Below are positions 18,445-28,239 of a DNA stretch of 64,000 bases, one piece after another (position 1 is the stretch's first letter; each line of letters opens with the position of its first letter). A program made the translations under genes and the position numbers. The notes under the pieces were generated by a model. The model worked only from the letters and a program-made list of their open reading frames with translations, had not been told where the DNA came from and ran no database searches. The stretch comes from Limnohabitans curvus (GTDB taxonomy: Bacteria; Pseudomonadota; Gammaproteobacteria; Burkholderiales; Burkholderiaceae_C). The stretch spans positions 310,001 to 374,000 of the forward strand of contig NZ_NESP01000001.1 of the NCBI RefSeq assembly GCF_003063475.1, given 5' to 3'.

Positions 18445-19980
18445 TTAGAACAAGCCTTTGTACTGCTCGCGCAGCAAGTTCTTTTGTACTTTGCCCATGG
18501 TGTTGCGCGGCAACTCAGCGACCACAAAACACTTCTTCGGAATTTTGAAGTTCGCCAGTTGGGACTTGAGCGCTGCAACCACTGCATCGGCATCCACCTT
18601 GGCACCGGGCTTGGCAATGACCACCGCCACGCCTACTTCGCCAAAGTCAGGGTGCGGCACACCAATCAAGGCGCTTTCTGCCACTCCGGGCATGTCGTTG
18701 ATGTAGCCCTCAATCTCTGCGGGGTAGACGTTGTAGCCGCCGCTGATGATGAGGTCTTTGCTGCGGCCCACGATGACCACGTAGCCACGCTCATCCACTT
18801 TGCCCACATCGCCTGTTTTGAAGTAACCGTCAGCAGTGAATTCTTCTTTGGTTTTTTCCGGCATGCGCCAGTAGCCGCCAAACACGTTGGGGCCTTTGAC
18901 TTGGATGCCGCCAATTTCACCCACGGGCAAGGCGTGGCCTTGGTCGTCTTGCACACGTAAGGACACACCGGGGAGTGGGAAGCCCACGGTGCCACCACGG
19001 CGTTCGGTTTGGCCTGGGTAGCGCGCATCGGCTGCGTAGGGGTTGGAGGTGAGCATGACGGTTTCGCTCATGCCGTAGCGCTCGAGAATGGTTTGACCTG
19101 TGCGCTCGTGCCATTCGTTGAACGTCTCCAGCAACAACGGCGCTGAACCTGCGATGAACAAACGCATGTTCGACGCTTGTGCTTTGGTCAGGCTTGGTTC
19201 TGCCAACATGCGCACATACAACGTGGGCACCCCCATGAACACGGTGGCTTCTGGCATTTTGGCGATGACGAGCTTTGGGTCGAACTTGGACAACCAAATC
19301 ATCTTGCTGCCATTGAGCAAGGCACCATGGATGGCCACAAACAAACCGTGCACATGGAAGATGGGCAAAGCGTGAATCAGCACATCGCCTGGCTTCCAGC
19401 CCCAGTATTTTTTCAAGGTTTGGGCATTGCTGAGCATGTTGCCGTGCGACAGCATGGCGCCTTTGCTGCGGCCTGTGGTGCCACTGGTGTACAAAATGGC
19501 GGCCAAGTCATCGGCTTTGTTTTGCACCACTTGGTGTTTGTCTGACCAATGTGCGGCGCGCTCTAACAAGCTACCTGTGCGGTTGTCGTCCAAGGTGAAC
19601 ACATTTTGCGTGCCCGCCTTGAAAGCAATTTTGCTGACCCAGCCAAAGTTCTTGCTGCTGCACACCACCACGGCGGGCTCGGCGTTGCCAATGAAATATT
19701 CAATCTCTGCGCTTTGGTATGCCGTGTTCAAAGGCAAGAACACGTAACCCGCCCGCAAAGTGGCGAGGTAGAGCATGACCGCTTCGACCGACTTCTCCAC
19801 TTGCACCGCCACGCGTGAGCCTTTGGGGATGTGCAATGAATCGAGCAGATTGGCCATCATCGCGCTGGCACGCTCAAGGTCAGACCAGCTGTAGAACAAG
19901 CCATCGTCTGTTTCGATGGCGGTTGCGTTTAAGTCTTTGGGAAACGCGGCACGCAAAGCCGCATAGAGGTTGTGATTCAT
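18445..19980 (-). CDS. matB: Malonyl-CoA synthetase (MatB), AMP-forming
   Basis: This 511-residue acyl-activating enzyme is expected to turn malonate, ATP and CoA into malonyl-CoA. The adenylate-forming signatures are present: YTSGTTGRSKGAMLSHGN (P-loop), ERYGMSET, GYFKTGDVGKVDERGYV and the late catalytic lysine in RNTMGKVQKN. The malonate-specific assignment is supported by position, since the malonyl-CoA decarboxylase gene, a Bug-type binding protein and a GntR regulator lie upstream on the same strand. Other short dicarboxylic acids remain possible. It is the last gene of the operon. Confidence 0.9.
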   Translation of the reverse strand: MNHNLYAALRAAFPKDLNATAIETDDGLFYSWSDLERASAMMANLLDSLHIPKGSRVAVQVEKSVEAVMLYLATLRAGYVFLPLNTAYQSAEIEYFIGNAEPAVVVCSSKNFGWVSKIAFKAGTQNVFTLDDNRTGSLLERAAHWSDKHQVVQNKADDLAAILYTSGTTGRSKGAMLSHGNMLSNAQTLKKYWGWKPGDVLIHALPIFHVHGLFVAIHGALLNGSKMIWLSKFDPKLVIAKMPEATVFMGVPTLYVRMLAEPSLTKAQASNMRLFIAGSAPLLLETFNEWHERTGQTILERYGMSETVMLTSNPYAADARYPGQTERRGGTVGFPLPGVSLRVQDDQGHALPVGEIGGIQVKGPNVFGGYWRMPEKTKEEFTADGYFKTGDVGKVDERGYVVIVGRSKDLIISGGYNVYPAEIEGYINDMPGVAESALIGVPHPDFGEVGVAVVIAKPGAKVDADAVVAALKSQLANFKIPKKCFVVAELPRNTMGKVQKNLLREQYKGLF

Positions 19981-19993
19981 CGTCTGTTTTCAG

Positions 19994-20986
19994 TTAGTCG
20001 AGTTTGGCGCCAGAGGCTTTCACCACAGTGGCCCAACGCTTGATTTCGTTGTGCACAAAGCTGCCGAATTGCGCGCTGCTCATGCTGGGGAAATCCGCAC
20101 CGTTGTTGGCCCAAGCCACTTTGAGCTCTTCACCCGTAGAGGCCTTCTTCACTTCTTCCAAGATGCGCGCTTGCACATCAGCAGGCGTGCCCTTGGGAGC
20201 CCACAAGCCATACCAAGTGGTGACGGTGTAGTCGGGCAAACCCAGCTCAGCGGCGCAAGGCACATCGGGGAATGCAGGGTTGCGTTTGTTACCAGACACC
20301 ATCAAAGCACGGACACGACCACCCTTGATGTGCTGTGCAGATGAGCCCAAGCCATCAAACATCATGTCCACGTTGCCGCCAATCAAGTCTTGCAGCGCAG
20401 GCCCCGCACCGCGGTACGGGATGTGGGTGATAAACGTGTTGGTTTGCAACTTGAACAACTCGCCAGCCATGTGGTGCGAGGTGCCGCCGCCCGCGGATCC
20501 ATAGTTGAATTTGCCAGGGTTCTTGCGCACTTCGGCCAAGAATGATTTGAAATCACCTGTGATTTTTTTGGGGTTGACCACCAACACTTGCGGCACCATG
20601 GCAATCATGGTCAGCGGCACAAAGTCACGCTCCAAGTCGTAATCGAGCTTGGCATACATTGACGGTGCGATCGAATGATGCACAGCCCCCATGAACAAGG
20701 TGTAGCCATCGGGTGCAGCTTTGGCAGCGACACCCGCGCCTAAGTTGCCACCCGCACCACCGCGGTTGTCGATGACCAACGTTTTGCCTGATTGCTTAGA
20801 GAACTGCGCCGAAAACGGACGGGCAAATGCGTCAGTGCCGCCGCCCGCAGGAAACGGCACGATCAAGGTCACGGGTTTGCTAGGCCATGTGGTCTGCGCT
20901 TGCGCGCCGAGACTGAATGCAGCACATGCAGCGGCGGTAAGCGCCATCCACTGTCGGCGGCTTGCGTTGGTTTTGAGAGGGTTCAT
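19994..20986 (-). CDS. Bug/TctC-family periplasmic solute-binding protein in the malonate operon
   Basis: A 330-residue exported protein with an N-terminal signal (basic start, hydrophobic TAAACAAFSLGAQAQ) and the Bug-family hallmarks: WPSKPVTLIVPFPAGGGTD near the N-terminus, IDNRGGAGGNLGA, APDGYTLFMG, and YGSAGGGTSHH with HIPYRGAGPALQDL. Such proteins bind carboxylates in the periplasm. Lying between matA and matB, it is most likely the malonate-binding component. The membrane subunits (TctA/TctB) are not in this window, so it may use shared ones encoded elsewhere. Confidence 0.88.
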   Translation of the reverse strand: MNPLKTNASRRQWMALTAAACAAFSLGAQAQTTWPSKPVTLIVPFPAGGGTDAFARPFSAQFSKQSGKTLVIDNRGGAGGNLGAGVAAKAAPDGYTLFMGAVHHSIAPSMYAKLDYDLERDFVPLTMIAMVPQVLVVNPKKITGDFKSFLAEVRKNPGKFNYGSAGGGTSHHMAGELFKLQTNTFITHIPYRGAGPALQDLIGGNVDMMFDGLGSSAQHIKGGRVRALMVSGNKRNPAFPDVPCAAELGLPDYTVTTWYGLWAPKGTPADVQARILEEVKKASTGEELKVAWANNGADFPSMSSAQFGSFVHNEIKRWATVVKASGAKLD

Positions 20987-21018
20987 GTTTGTCTCCTTGA
21001 AGGTTTTAGTTCACTGAC

Positions 21019-22476
21019 TCATTTGAAATACATGTCTTGCACATCGCCAGACGCAGGGGCAATGCCCTTTTCTAGCATTTGACGATGTTTGTCTAACCGC
21101 TTGAGATCGTAGAGGTAATTGACCATCAAGCCGTGCGATTGTTTGACGCCTTTGGCCGAAGGGTCGGCAAACCAGTTGATGCGCTCAATGCGCGCCCCGT
21201 TGCCCAAGTGAAAGCGTGCCACGGGGTCCAACACTTGCTCGCCGTGTTTGGCTTGGCCCAAGTAATGCGCACCCGCACGCGTGAGGAACTGGCGCAACGG
21301 CGATTTGGCTGACAGCGCCGAGAGGACTTGAGGCTGCTCAATGGCGGCCAACACATGGCTGGCTGTCGGTGGCTCAAAACTGATTTCACGCCCCAGAGCT
21401 GACAGCTCTTTCTCATTCAGGTGACCCAGCAACATCTCGACATTCTTGGACAACCAAGGGCGCAAGCCAGGAATGGGCGACAGCGTGGCAAAGGTTTTGA
21501 GCTTGGGGAATTCACCACGCAAAGTTTCGACCACACGTTTGATGAGCGAGTCGCCAAAGCTGACCCCCTTCAAACCACCCTGCGTGTTACTGATGGAATA
21601 AAAAATCGCCACGGTTGACTTTTGCAAATCTTCCGGTGCGGCCAATTCGTCAAGCAACGGCATGATGTTGTCTGCCATCTCGTGCAGCAAGGCCACTTCC
21701 ACAAAAATCAAAGGCTCGTTGGGCAAGCTGGGATGAAAGAAACCGTAGCAGCGGCGGTCACTGTCCAAACGGTTTTTCAAATCCGCCCAACTGCGGATGT
21801 CGTGCACCGCTTCGTACTTGATGAGCTTTTCAATCAGCGAAGCGGGTGAATCCCAACTGATGCTGCGTAGCTCTAAAAAGGCCACGTCAAACCAAGTGGA
21901 GAACAAATTCTCTAACTCAGCGTCCAGCGCCAACAACCGCTTGTTGCCTTTGAGGTGTGGGAGTAACTCAGCACGCAAGTCCACCAAAAAGCGCATGCCG
22001 CCTGCCGAGGCTGCAAAGCGTTGCAACAAGCGCGTGCGAGGCGAGACCAAGGCACGACGCAAACGAATCTCAGCAGGGCCTTCGTCCACGGTACCCAATG
22101 CAGCGTCGTAATCATCACGCGCGGCACGCACCTTCACCGCATCTGGGCCGAACTGCTCGCTAATGAGCAGCCACAAATCTTGACGTTCTGCGGCGTCGGC
22201 TTTGGCATACCAATCTGCTAAAGCTTTGGCGCGGCGACCGCCCTCCACTTCGCTCACGCGTGGGTCCACCACGGCTTGCAACAGGGTCAACGTGCGGCGC
22301 AATGAACGCGGTGACAAGGCTTCTTTCTTTTGGCGCAAAGTGGCATCCAAACGCTCGCGCGTGGAGCGGTCTTCGGGCTTAGACACCTCGCCAGCAGCTG
22401 GGGCCGAGTTTCGAAGTAAGTTGATTTTGCTGCTGAGCCAAGTGGTCGCGTTCATTCCCATTTTTCTTTCTGGCAT
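21019..22476 (-). CDS. matA: Malonyl-CoA decarboxylase (MatA)
   Basis: A 485-residue malonyl-CoA decarboxylase that should convert malonyl-CoA to acetyl-CoA and CO2. Recognisable parts are an N-terminal helical domain and the catalytic domain with YGFFHPSLPNEPLIFVEVAL, SISNTQGGLKGVSFGD and FATLSPIPGLRPWL. The ATG at 22476 overlaps the matR stop as TGATG, which suggests coupled translation; ATGs at residues 6 and 8 of this frame are also possible starts. Together with MatB it forms the two-step malonate route, and the Bug protein probably supplies malonate. Confidence 0.92.
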   Translation of the reverse strand: MPERKMGMNATTWLSSKINLLRNSAPAAGEVSKPEDRSTRERLDATLRQKKEALSPRSLRRTLTLLQAVVDPRVSEVEGGRRAKALADWYAKADAAERQDLWLLISEQFGPDAVKVRAARDDYDAALGTVDEGPAEIRLRRALVSPRTRLLQRFAASAGGMRFLVDLRAELLPHLKGNKRLLALDAELENLFSTWFDVAFLELRSISWDSPASLIEKLIKYEAVHDIRSWADLKNRLDSDRRCYGFFHPSLPNEPLIFVEVALLHEMADNIMPLLDELAAPEDLQKSTVAIFYSISNTQGGLKGVSFGDSLIKRVVETLRGEFPKLKTFATLSPIPGLRPWLSKNVEMLLGHLNEKELSALGREISFEPPTASHVLAAIEQPQVLSALSAKSPLRQFLTRAGAHYLGQAKHGEQVLDPVARFHLGNGARIERINWFADPSAKGVKQSHGLMVNYLYDLKRLDKHRQMLEKGIAPASGDVQDMYFK

Positions 22477-23144
22477 CAAGCCGTCAACACACTGCGTTTG
22501 GCGAAGGCCAGCTCACGCAAGGCCTCCCGTTGTTGCAACAAATGATTGCGCATGGCGGCGTCAGCCCCGGCAGCGTCACCGGCTTTGAGTGCAGCGAACA
22601 CCGCCAAATGCTCTTTCAAACTCTGCTTCAAACGCCCGGGTGCGTGCAGCTGTTGCAAGCGCGCGAGTTTCAAAATTTTGCGCAAGTCGGCAATGGTTTG
22701 CGCCAGCCATTTGTTGTTGGCCAGCTGGATGATGGCTTCGTGAATGGCGAAATTGGCTTCGTAATAGTCGTTGATGCGGCCTGCTTCGGCATGCTGCTTT
22801 AAGCGCTGATGCCAGACCTCCAAAGCTTGTACATCGGCGGGCGTGGCACGTTGGGTGGCATCAAATGCACAGCGGCCTTCAAGCAATGCAATGACGGGAA
22901 AGATGTCGTCGAGGTCTTGCTCGGTCACCTCGTTCACAAAGCAACCTCGACGCGGTTCATGGCGCACCAAGCCTTCGGCGGTCAGCACCTTCAGCGCCTC
23001 GCGCAACGGCGTGCGGGAGATGGACCACAGCTCACACAAAGTCACTTCGTCAATGAAGCTGCCGGGCCTGAGCTGGCCGTCAAAAATGTAGTTGCGCAGC
23101 TGCAAAGCCACATCGTCGTGCAAGGAACTAGGAAGTGTGCGCAT
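22476..23144 (-). CDS. GntR-family regulator of the malonate operon (MatR-like)
   Basis: This 222-residue regulator has an N-terminal winged helix (LRPGSFIDEVTLCELWSISRT, DNA-recognition region SISRTPLREALKVL) and a C-terminal all-helical FCD ligand domain (YYEANFAIHEAI, KEHLAVFAALKAGD). Local position makes it the likely repressor of matA-bug-matB, with malonate or malonyl-CoA as effector; this is inference from known mat operons. A 16-bp perfect palindrome lies 25 bases upstream of its ATG. Its stop overlaps the matA start. Confidence 0.88.
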   Translation of the reverse strand: MRTLPSSLHDDVALQLRNYIFDGQLRPGSFIDEVTLCELWSISRTPLREALKVLTAEGLVRHEPRRGCFVNEVTEQDLDDIFPVIALLEGRCAFDATQRATPADVQALEVWHQRLKQHAEAGRINDYYEANFAIHEAIIQLANNKWLAQTIADLRKILKLARLQQLHAPGRLKQSLKEHLAVFAALKAGDAAGADAAMRNHLLQQREALRELAFAKRSVLTA

Positions 23145-23163
23145 TGGGTTTGGGTTGATGCAT

Positions 23164-23190
23164 CTCTGTAATTACGCGTAATTATGAGAT
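23164..23190. promoter_or_regulatory. Palindromic operator upstream of the mat operon
   Basis: TAATTACGCGTAATTA (23169-23184) is a perfect 16-bp palindrome. Outside it, ATCTC and GAGAT extend the symmetry with small offsets. It sits just before the GntR gene, where an autoregulating mat repressor would bind. Confidence 0.6.
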
Positions 23191-23261
23191 TCAAACAGCG
23201 AAAAACCAGCCCTAATTCGCAGGGACTTTCCCTCAAAGAATTAACCCTTAAATCGAAAAAA

Positions 23262-24077
23262 TTAAACGGGATTTGTTTGGCGCACCGCGCGCAGCCACAA
23301 GGCCACACCCACCAACACCATGGGGACGCACAGCCATTGGCCCATGCTCATGCCCAGTGCCAGCAAACCCAGATGCGCATCGGGCTCGCGGAAGTATTCG
23401 GCCATAAAGCGCAAGCTGCCGTAGCCGATCATGAACACGCCAGACACAGCGCCCACAGCACGTGGCTTGCGAGCGTAGAGCCACAGCACCACAAACAGCA
23501 AAATGCCTTCACCTAAGAATTGGTAAATCTGTGAAGGGTGACGCGGAATGAGGCTGCCACTTTGCGGAAACACCATGGCCCAAGGCAGAGATGGGTCAGC
23601 CGCCCTGCCCCACAACTCGCCATTGATGAAATTGCCCACGCGACCTGCGGCCAAGCCTGTTGGCACACAAGGCGCAATGAAGTCGGTCACCCACAACCAA
23701 GGGCGATGACGCTGCCACGCAAACACCGCCGTGGCCACAAACACACCCAACATGCCGCCATGAAAGCTCATGCCGCCTTGCCACACAGCCAACACTTCGA
23801 GTGGATGCTCAAGGTAATACGCGGGGTTGTAGAACACGCAATAGCCAATGCGCCCGCCCAAGACCACGCCCATCACACCGTAAAACAGAATGTCTTCGAT
23901 GTCTTGTTTAGACCACGACCCCAGCACCACTTGCGCGGCATAGGGCTCGTGCGTCAAACGCAAGCGTGCCAAACCCACAAACAAAGCGAATGCAGCCAAG
24001 TAAGTCAGGCCGTACCAGTGAATGGCCAACGGGCCGACAGCCAACGCCACCGGATCAATTTGCGGGTGAATCAACAT
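23262..24077 (-). CDS. lgt: Prolipoprotein diacylglyceryl transferase
   Basis: Lgt, 271 residues, transfers diacylglycerol from phosphatidylglycerol to the lipobox cysteine of prolipoproteins in the inner membrane. The family signature [16 protein letters not shown] is present, as are IHWYGLTYL near the N-terminus, FHGGMLG and [13 protein letters not shown]. About seven transmembrane segments are visible. It starts 18 bases after the ilvD stop on the same strand, so both may share a transcript, although the functions are unrelated. Confidence 0.95.
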   Translation of the reverse strand: MLIHPQIDPVALAVGPLAIHWYGLTYLAAFALFVGLARLRLTHEPYAAQVVLGSWSKQDIEDILFYGVMGVVLGGRIGYCVFYNPAYYLEHPLEVLAVWQGGMSFHGGMLGVFVATAVFAWQRHRPWLWVTDFIAPCVPTGLAAGRVGNFINGELWGRAADPSLPWAMVFPQSGSLIPRHPSQIYQFLGEGILLFVVLWLYARKPRAVGAVSGVFMIGYGSLRFMAEYFREPDAHLGLLALGMSMGQWLCVPMVLVGVALWLRAVRQTNPV

Positions 24078-24095
24078 GCGCGCTAAGCCTGTTGA

Positions 24096-25952
24096 TTAGT
24101 CGAGCATAGACAAATCACGCACCGCGCCTTTGTCTGCCGAGGTGGCCAGCAAGGCATACGCTTTAAGTGCAGCAGAGATTTTGCGAGGACGCGCCAACAC
24201 AGGCTTCCAGCCCAGCTTGTCTTGCTCGACACGGCGCTTGGCCAGTTCTTCATCACTCACCAACACATGGATGCTGCGATTCGGAATGTCGATGCGAATG
24301 CGGTCGCCGTTCTTCACCAAACCAATGGTGCCGCCAGCCGCCGCTTCGGGCGAGCAGTGACCAATCGACAGACCAGAAGTGCCGCCAGAGAAACGACCAT
24401 CGGTCAACAACGCACAGGCCTTGCCCAAACCTTTGGACTTGATGTAACTGGTGGGGTACAACATTTCTTGCATGCCGGGGCCACCCTTGGGGCCTTCGTA
24501 ACGCACCACGACGATGTCGCCTGCTTTGACTTTGTCGCTCAAGATGTTTGCCACGGCTTCGTCTTGGCTTTCCACCACATGGGCAGGGCCTTCAAACACC
24601 AACAGGCTGTCGTCCACGCCAGCCGTCTTCACCACGCAACCATCGAGCGCGATGTTGCCGCGCAACACAGCCAAGCCGCCTTCTTTGTTGAACGCATGGT
24701 CGAGCGAGCGAATGCAACCTTCGGAACGGTCAGTGTCGAGGCTAGGCCAACGGGTGTTTTGGCTGAAGGCCACTTGCGTGGGAATGCCTGCGGGGCCTGC
24801 CATGTAGAACTTTTTGACCGCCTCGCTGGGGTTGCGCGCGATGTCCCATTCGTCGAGCACCTCCTTCATGGTCTTGCCCAACACGGTGCCCACGTCGGTG
24901 TGCAGCTTGCCTGCGCGGTCCAACTCTCCCAAGATGCCCATGATGCCGCCGGCGCGATGCACGTCTTCGATGTGGTACTTGTTGGTGTTGGGTGCGACCT
25001 TGCACAACTGAGGCACGATTTTCGACATGCGGTCGATGTCGGCCATGGTGAATTCAATCTCGGCTTCTTGGGCAATTGCCAAGATGTGCAGGATGGTGTT
25101 GGTCGAGCCGCCCATAGCGATGTCAAGCGCAATCGCGTTTTCAAAGGCTTTGAAGCCCATGGAGCGTGGCAAGACCGATGCGTCGTCTTGTTCGTAATAA
25201 CGTTTGCACAAATCCACAATCGTGCGGCCGGCTTGTTTGAACAGTTGTTCGCGGTCAGCGTGTGTTGCCACCACGGTGCCGTTGCCTGGCAAGGCCAAAC
25301 CCAAGGCTTCGGCCAAGCAGTTCATGGAGTTGGCGGTGAACATGCCTGAACACGAACCACAAGTGGGACAAGCTGAGCGCTCGACCTCGGCCAAGTCAGC
25401 GTCTGACACTTTGTCGTCAGCCGCCATCACCATGGCGTCAATCAAATCGAGTTTCTTGAACTCCATGACTTGCGTTTGCGGATTGGCCAGACGCACTTTG
25501 CCAGCTTCCATCGGACCACCCGACACAAAGATGACGGGGATGTTCAAGCGCATGGCGGCCATCAACATGCCGGGGGTGATCTTGTCGCAGTTCGAGATAC
25601 ACACAATCGCATCAGCGCAGTGGGCGTTGACCATGTACTCCACCGAATCCGCAATGATGTCGCGGCTGGGCAGCGAATACAGCATGCCGTCATGGCCCAT
25701 GGCAATGCCGTCGTCCACAGCGATGGTGTTGAACTCTTTGGCTACGCCACCCGCGGCTTCAATTTCGCGAGCCACCAATTGGCCCAAGTCTTTCAAATGC
25801 ACATGACCTGGCACAAACTGGGTGAACGAGTTGGCAATGGCGATGATGGGTTTGCTGAAGTCGTCATCCTTCATGCCTGTGGCGCGCCACAACGAGCGGG
25901 CACCCGCCATGTTGCGGCCAGCGGTAGAGGTCTTGGAACGGTAAGCAGGCAT
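24096..25952 (-). CDS. ilvD: Dihydroxy-acid dehydratase
   Basis: IlvD, 618 residues, dehydrates 2,3-dihydroxy-3-methylbutanoate and -pentanoate to the 2-keto acids of valine and isoleucine synthesis. Iron-sulfur ligand regions are seen in [13 protein letters not shown] and in [19 protein letters not shown], and the C-terminal [16 protein letters not shown] is diagnostic. The protein begins [19 protein letters not shown], where [10 protein letters not shown] is the usual N-terminus. It is cytoplasmic and oxygen-sensitive. The divergent cytochrome c gene lies 179 bases away. Confidence 0.96.
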   Translation of the reverse strand: MPAYRSKTSTAGRNMAGARSLWRATGMKDDDFSKPIIAIANSFTQFVPGHVHLKDLGQLVAREIEAAGGVAKEFNTIAVDDGIAMGHDGMLYSLPSRDIIADSVEYMVNAHCADAIVCISNCDKITPGMLMAAMRLNIPVIFVSGGPMEAGKVRLANPQTQVMEFKKLDLIDAMVMAADDKVSDADLAEVERSACPTCGSCSGMFTANSMNCLAEALGLALPGNGTVVATHADREQLFKQAGRTIVDLCKRYYEQDDASVLPRSMGFKAFENAIALDIAMGGSTNTILHILAIAQEAEIEFTMADIDRMSKIVPQLCKVAPNTNKYHIEDVHRAGGIMGILGELDRAGKLHTDVGTVLGKTMKEVLDEWDIARNPSEAVKKFYMAGPAGIPTQVAFSQNTRWPSLDTDRSEGCIRSLDHAFNKEGGLAVLRGNIALDGCVVKTAGVDDSLLVFEGPAHVVESQDEAVANILSDKVKAGDIVVVRYEGPKGGPGMQEMLYPTSYIKSKGLGKACALLTDGRFSGGTSGLSIGHCSPEAAAGGTIGLVKNGDRIRIDIPNRSIHVLVSDEELAKRRVEQDKLGWKPVLARPRKISAALKAYALLATSADKGAVRDLSMLD

Positions 25953-26067
25953 GTGAGGGCTCCGGTCAAAAAAGCGTCAATAAAAGTCTTGGTTAATTAT
26001 CGCCCACGCATCACGCCTTCCCCGAAGCCAACACGCCAAGTCATCACCCCGGGCGGGGACAAATGGA

Positions 26068-26088
26068 CGGTCTACAGACCGATATAAA
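26068..26088 (+). promoter_or_regulatory. Possible promoter and operator before the cytochrome c gene
   Basis: CGGTCTACAGACCG (26068-26081) is a 6-bp inverted repeat with a 2-base centre. TATAAA follows at 26083-26088, about 45 bases before the ATG, and could be a -10 box. No clear -35 was found. Confidence 0.3.
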
Positions 26089-26131
26089 CTGGCGCAATGT
26101 CTACGACTTAACGCATTGAAGGGGCTACGAC

Positions 26132-26443
26132 ATGAAAAAGAATCTTTTAACTTTGCTCACCTTCGCTGTCACCTCGGTGTCTGCCCCCGCTTGGGCTGAC
26201 CAAGCTTTGGCCACATCCAAGAACTGCATGGCCTGCCATGCCACGGACAAAAAGCTGGTTGGCCCCGCTTTCAAAGATGTGGCCGCTAAATACGCCAGCG
26301 ACAAATCTGCCGCAGACAAGCTAGCCACCAAAATTCAAAAAGGTGGCGCAGGCGTTTGGGGCCCCGTGCCTATGCCCGCGAACACACAAGTCAATGATGC
26401 AGAAGCCAAGAAATTGGCCGCTTGGGTCTTGACCATCAAGTAA
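26132..26443 (+). CDS. Class I cytochrome c (c551/c552 type)
   Basis: A 103-residue periplasmic electron carrier. It has a signal peptide (MKKNLLTLLTFAVTSVSAPAWA), one haem site CMACH (C32, C35, H36), a downstream VGPAFKDVAAKY segment, and the axial methionine in GPVPMP at about residue 81. The mature size near 80 residues fits the c551/c552 group that donates electrons to terminal oxidases or nitrite reductase. No partner enzyme is nearby. It has its own terminator. Confidence 0.93.
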   Translation: MKKNLLTLLTFAVTSVSAPAWADQALATSKNCMACHATDKKLVGPAFKDVAAKYASDKSAADKLATKIQKGGAGVWGPVPMPANTQVNDAEAKKLAAWVLTIK

Positions 26444-26460
26444 CGACGTCACCCCATGAG

Positions 26461-26489
26461 AAACCGCTGCGCACCTCAGCGGTTTTTTT
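26461..26489 (+). terminator. Rho-independent terminator after the cytochrome c gene
   Basis: AAACCGCTG (26461-26469) pairs with CAGCGGTTT (26477-26485) around a 7-base loop, followed by a T-run. Confidence 0.9.
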
Positions 26490-26587
26490 ATGCCCAAACG
26501 TCACGCACAAGCTGACAGCATCCCGACAGGGGCTTTGAGTAAACTCACCCGCTGTTATTACCTCTGGCCTTTTTCAGGACTTCATCC

Positions 26588-28138
26588 ATGACCACGATCC
26601 GCCAAAACGACCTGATTGAATCGGTCGCCGCTGCCCTGCAGTACATCAGCTACTACCACCCCGCCGACTTCATCAGCCACTTGGCCAGCGCGTACCAGCG
26701 CGAGCAAAGCCCCGCCGCCAAAGATGCGATTGCGCAAATCTTGACCAACAGCAAGATGAGCGCCATGGGCCATCGCCCCATTTGCCAAGACACGGGCATC
26801 GTGAACGTGTTCTTGAAAATCGGTATGGACGTGCGCTGGGAAGGTTTCACAGGCAGCTTGGACGACGCCATCAACGAAGGCGTGCGCCGTGGCTACAACC
26901 ACCCCGACAACATGTTGCGCGCCTCGGTCGTCGATGACCCTCAGTTCGCCCGTAAAAACACCAAAGACAACACCCCTGCCGTCATCTTCACGCAAATCGT
27001 GCCCGGTAACAAAGTGGACGTGACCGTGGCTGCCAAAGGCGGCGGCAGCGAAAACAAATCCAAGATGTACATGCTCAACCCCAGCGACAACATCGTCGAT
27101 TGGGTGCTGAAAACGGTCCCCACCATGGGCGCGGGCTGGTGCCCGCCTGGCATGCTGGGCATTGGCATTGGCGGCACCGCTGAAAAAGCTGTGCTCATGG
27201 CCAAAGAAAGCTTGATGGACGACCTGGACATGTACCAGTTGCTGGAGAAATCGAGCAAGGGCGAGAAGCTCAGCCAAGTCGAAGAACTACGTCTGGAGCT
27301 GTACCACAAGGTCAACGCTTTGGGCATTGGCGCACAAGGCTTGGGCGGTTTGACCACTGTGCTTGATGTGAAGATCAAGATGTACCCTACGCACGCGGCC
27401 AGCAAGCCGATTGCGATGATCCCGAACTGCGCCGCCACACGCCACGCCCACTTTGTGATGGATGGCTCAGGCCCTGTGTATTTGGAAGCGCCCTCGCTGG
27501 ACTTGTGGCCCGATGTCAACTGGACCCCAGACACACAAAAGAGCAAGCGCGTGGACCTGAACACCCTCACCAAAGAAGAAGTGGCGAGCTGGAAGCCAGG
27601 CCAAACTATTCTGCTCAACGGCAAGATGCTCACCGGCCGCGATGCCGCACACAAACGCATCCAAGACATGTTGGCCAAAGGCGAGAAGTTGCCCGTGGAC
27701 TTCACCAACCGCGTGATTTACTACGTCGGCCCTGTGGACCCTGTGGGCAACGAAGTGGTTGGCCCCGCAGGCCCAACAACAGCCACTCGCATGGACAAGT
27801 TCACCGAGATGATGTTGTCGCAAACTGGCTTGATTTCTATGGTCGGCAAAGCCGAACGTGGCCCAACCGCGATTGAAGCGATCAAGAAGCACAAGTCGGC
27901 CTACCTCATGGCCGTGGGCGGCGCGGCTTACCTCGTGTCCAAAGCCATCAAGCACGCCAAAGTGGTGGGCTTTGCCGACCTCGGCATGGAAGCAATTTAC
28001 GAGTTTGACGTGGTCGACATGCCCGTGACGGTGGCTGTGGATTCAGGCGGCACCAGCGCTCACATCACAGGCCCTGCTGAGTGGGAAAAGCGGATTGCCA
28101 CGGGCGAATTCAAAGGCATTGGCATCCAATCCAACTGA
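26588..28138 (+). CDS. Fumarate hydratase class I (Fe-S fumarase)
   Basis: A 516-residue iron-sulfur fumarase that interconverts fumarate and malate in the citric acid cycle. It is a single chain with both the alpha part (PICQDTGIVNVFLKIG, CPPGMLGIGIGGTAEKA, IPNCAATRHAHFVMDGSGP) and the beta part (GKMLTGRDAAHKRI, YYVGPVDPVG, VVGPAGPTTATRMDKF). Cysteines in these three alpha-part motifs are the expected cluster ligands. It lies in its own unit between two terminators. The class is certain; the choice of fumA or fumB as symbol is not meaningful here. Confidence 0.95.
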   Translation: MTTIRQNDLIESVAAALQYISYYHPADFISHLASAYQREQSPAAKDAIAQILTNSKMSAMGHRPICQDTGIVNVFLKIGMDVRWEGFTGSLDDAINEGVRRGYNHPDNMLRASVVDDPQFARKNTKDNTPAVIFTQIVPGNKVDVTVAAKGGGSENKSKMYMLNPSDNIVDWVLKTVPTMGAGWCPPGMLGIGIGGTAEKAVLMAKESLMDDLDMYQLLEKSSKGEKLSQVEELRLELYHKVNALGIGAQGLGGLTTVLDVKIKMYPTHAASKPIAMIPNCAATRHAHFVMDGSGPVYLEAPSLDLWPDVNWTPDTQKSKRVDLNTLTKEEVASWKPGQTILLNGKMLTGRDAAHKRIQDMLAKGEKLPVDFTNRVIYYVGPVDPVGNEVVGPAGPTTATRMDKFTEMMLSQTGLISMVGKAERGPTAIEAIKKHKSAYLMAVGGAAYLVSKAIKHAKVVGFADLGMEAIYEFDVVDMPVTVAVDSGGTSAHITGPAEWEKRIATGEFKGIGIQSN

Positions 28139-28154
28139 GCCTGAAACGCTTAAG

Positions 28155-28189
28155 AAAAAACCGGCTCTCTTTGCAGAGGCCGGTTTTTT
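28155..28189 (+). terminator. Rho-independent terminator after fumarase
   Basis: AAAAAACCGGC at 28155-28165 pairs with GCCGGTTTTTT at 28179-28189. The inner TCTC/GAG bases extend the stem. The T-run on the plus strand ends the fumarase transcript. Confidence 0.88.
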
Positions 28190-28239
28190 ATGGTTTCAAA
28201 CATCCGAAGCAATGGCACTTCGGTTTGTCGTCTTGCGTG

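Noticed and set aside
24222..25349. 375-codon plus-strand frame antisense to ilvD
   Set aside because: Shadow of a highly conserved gene; no start signal and no recognisable domain.
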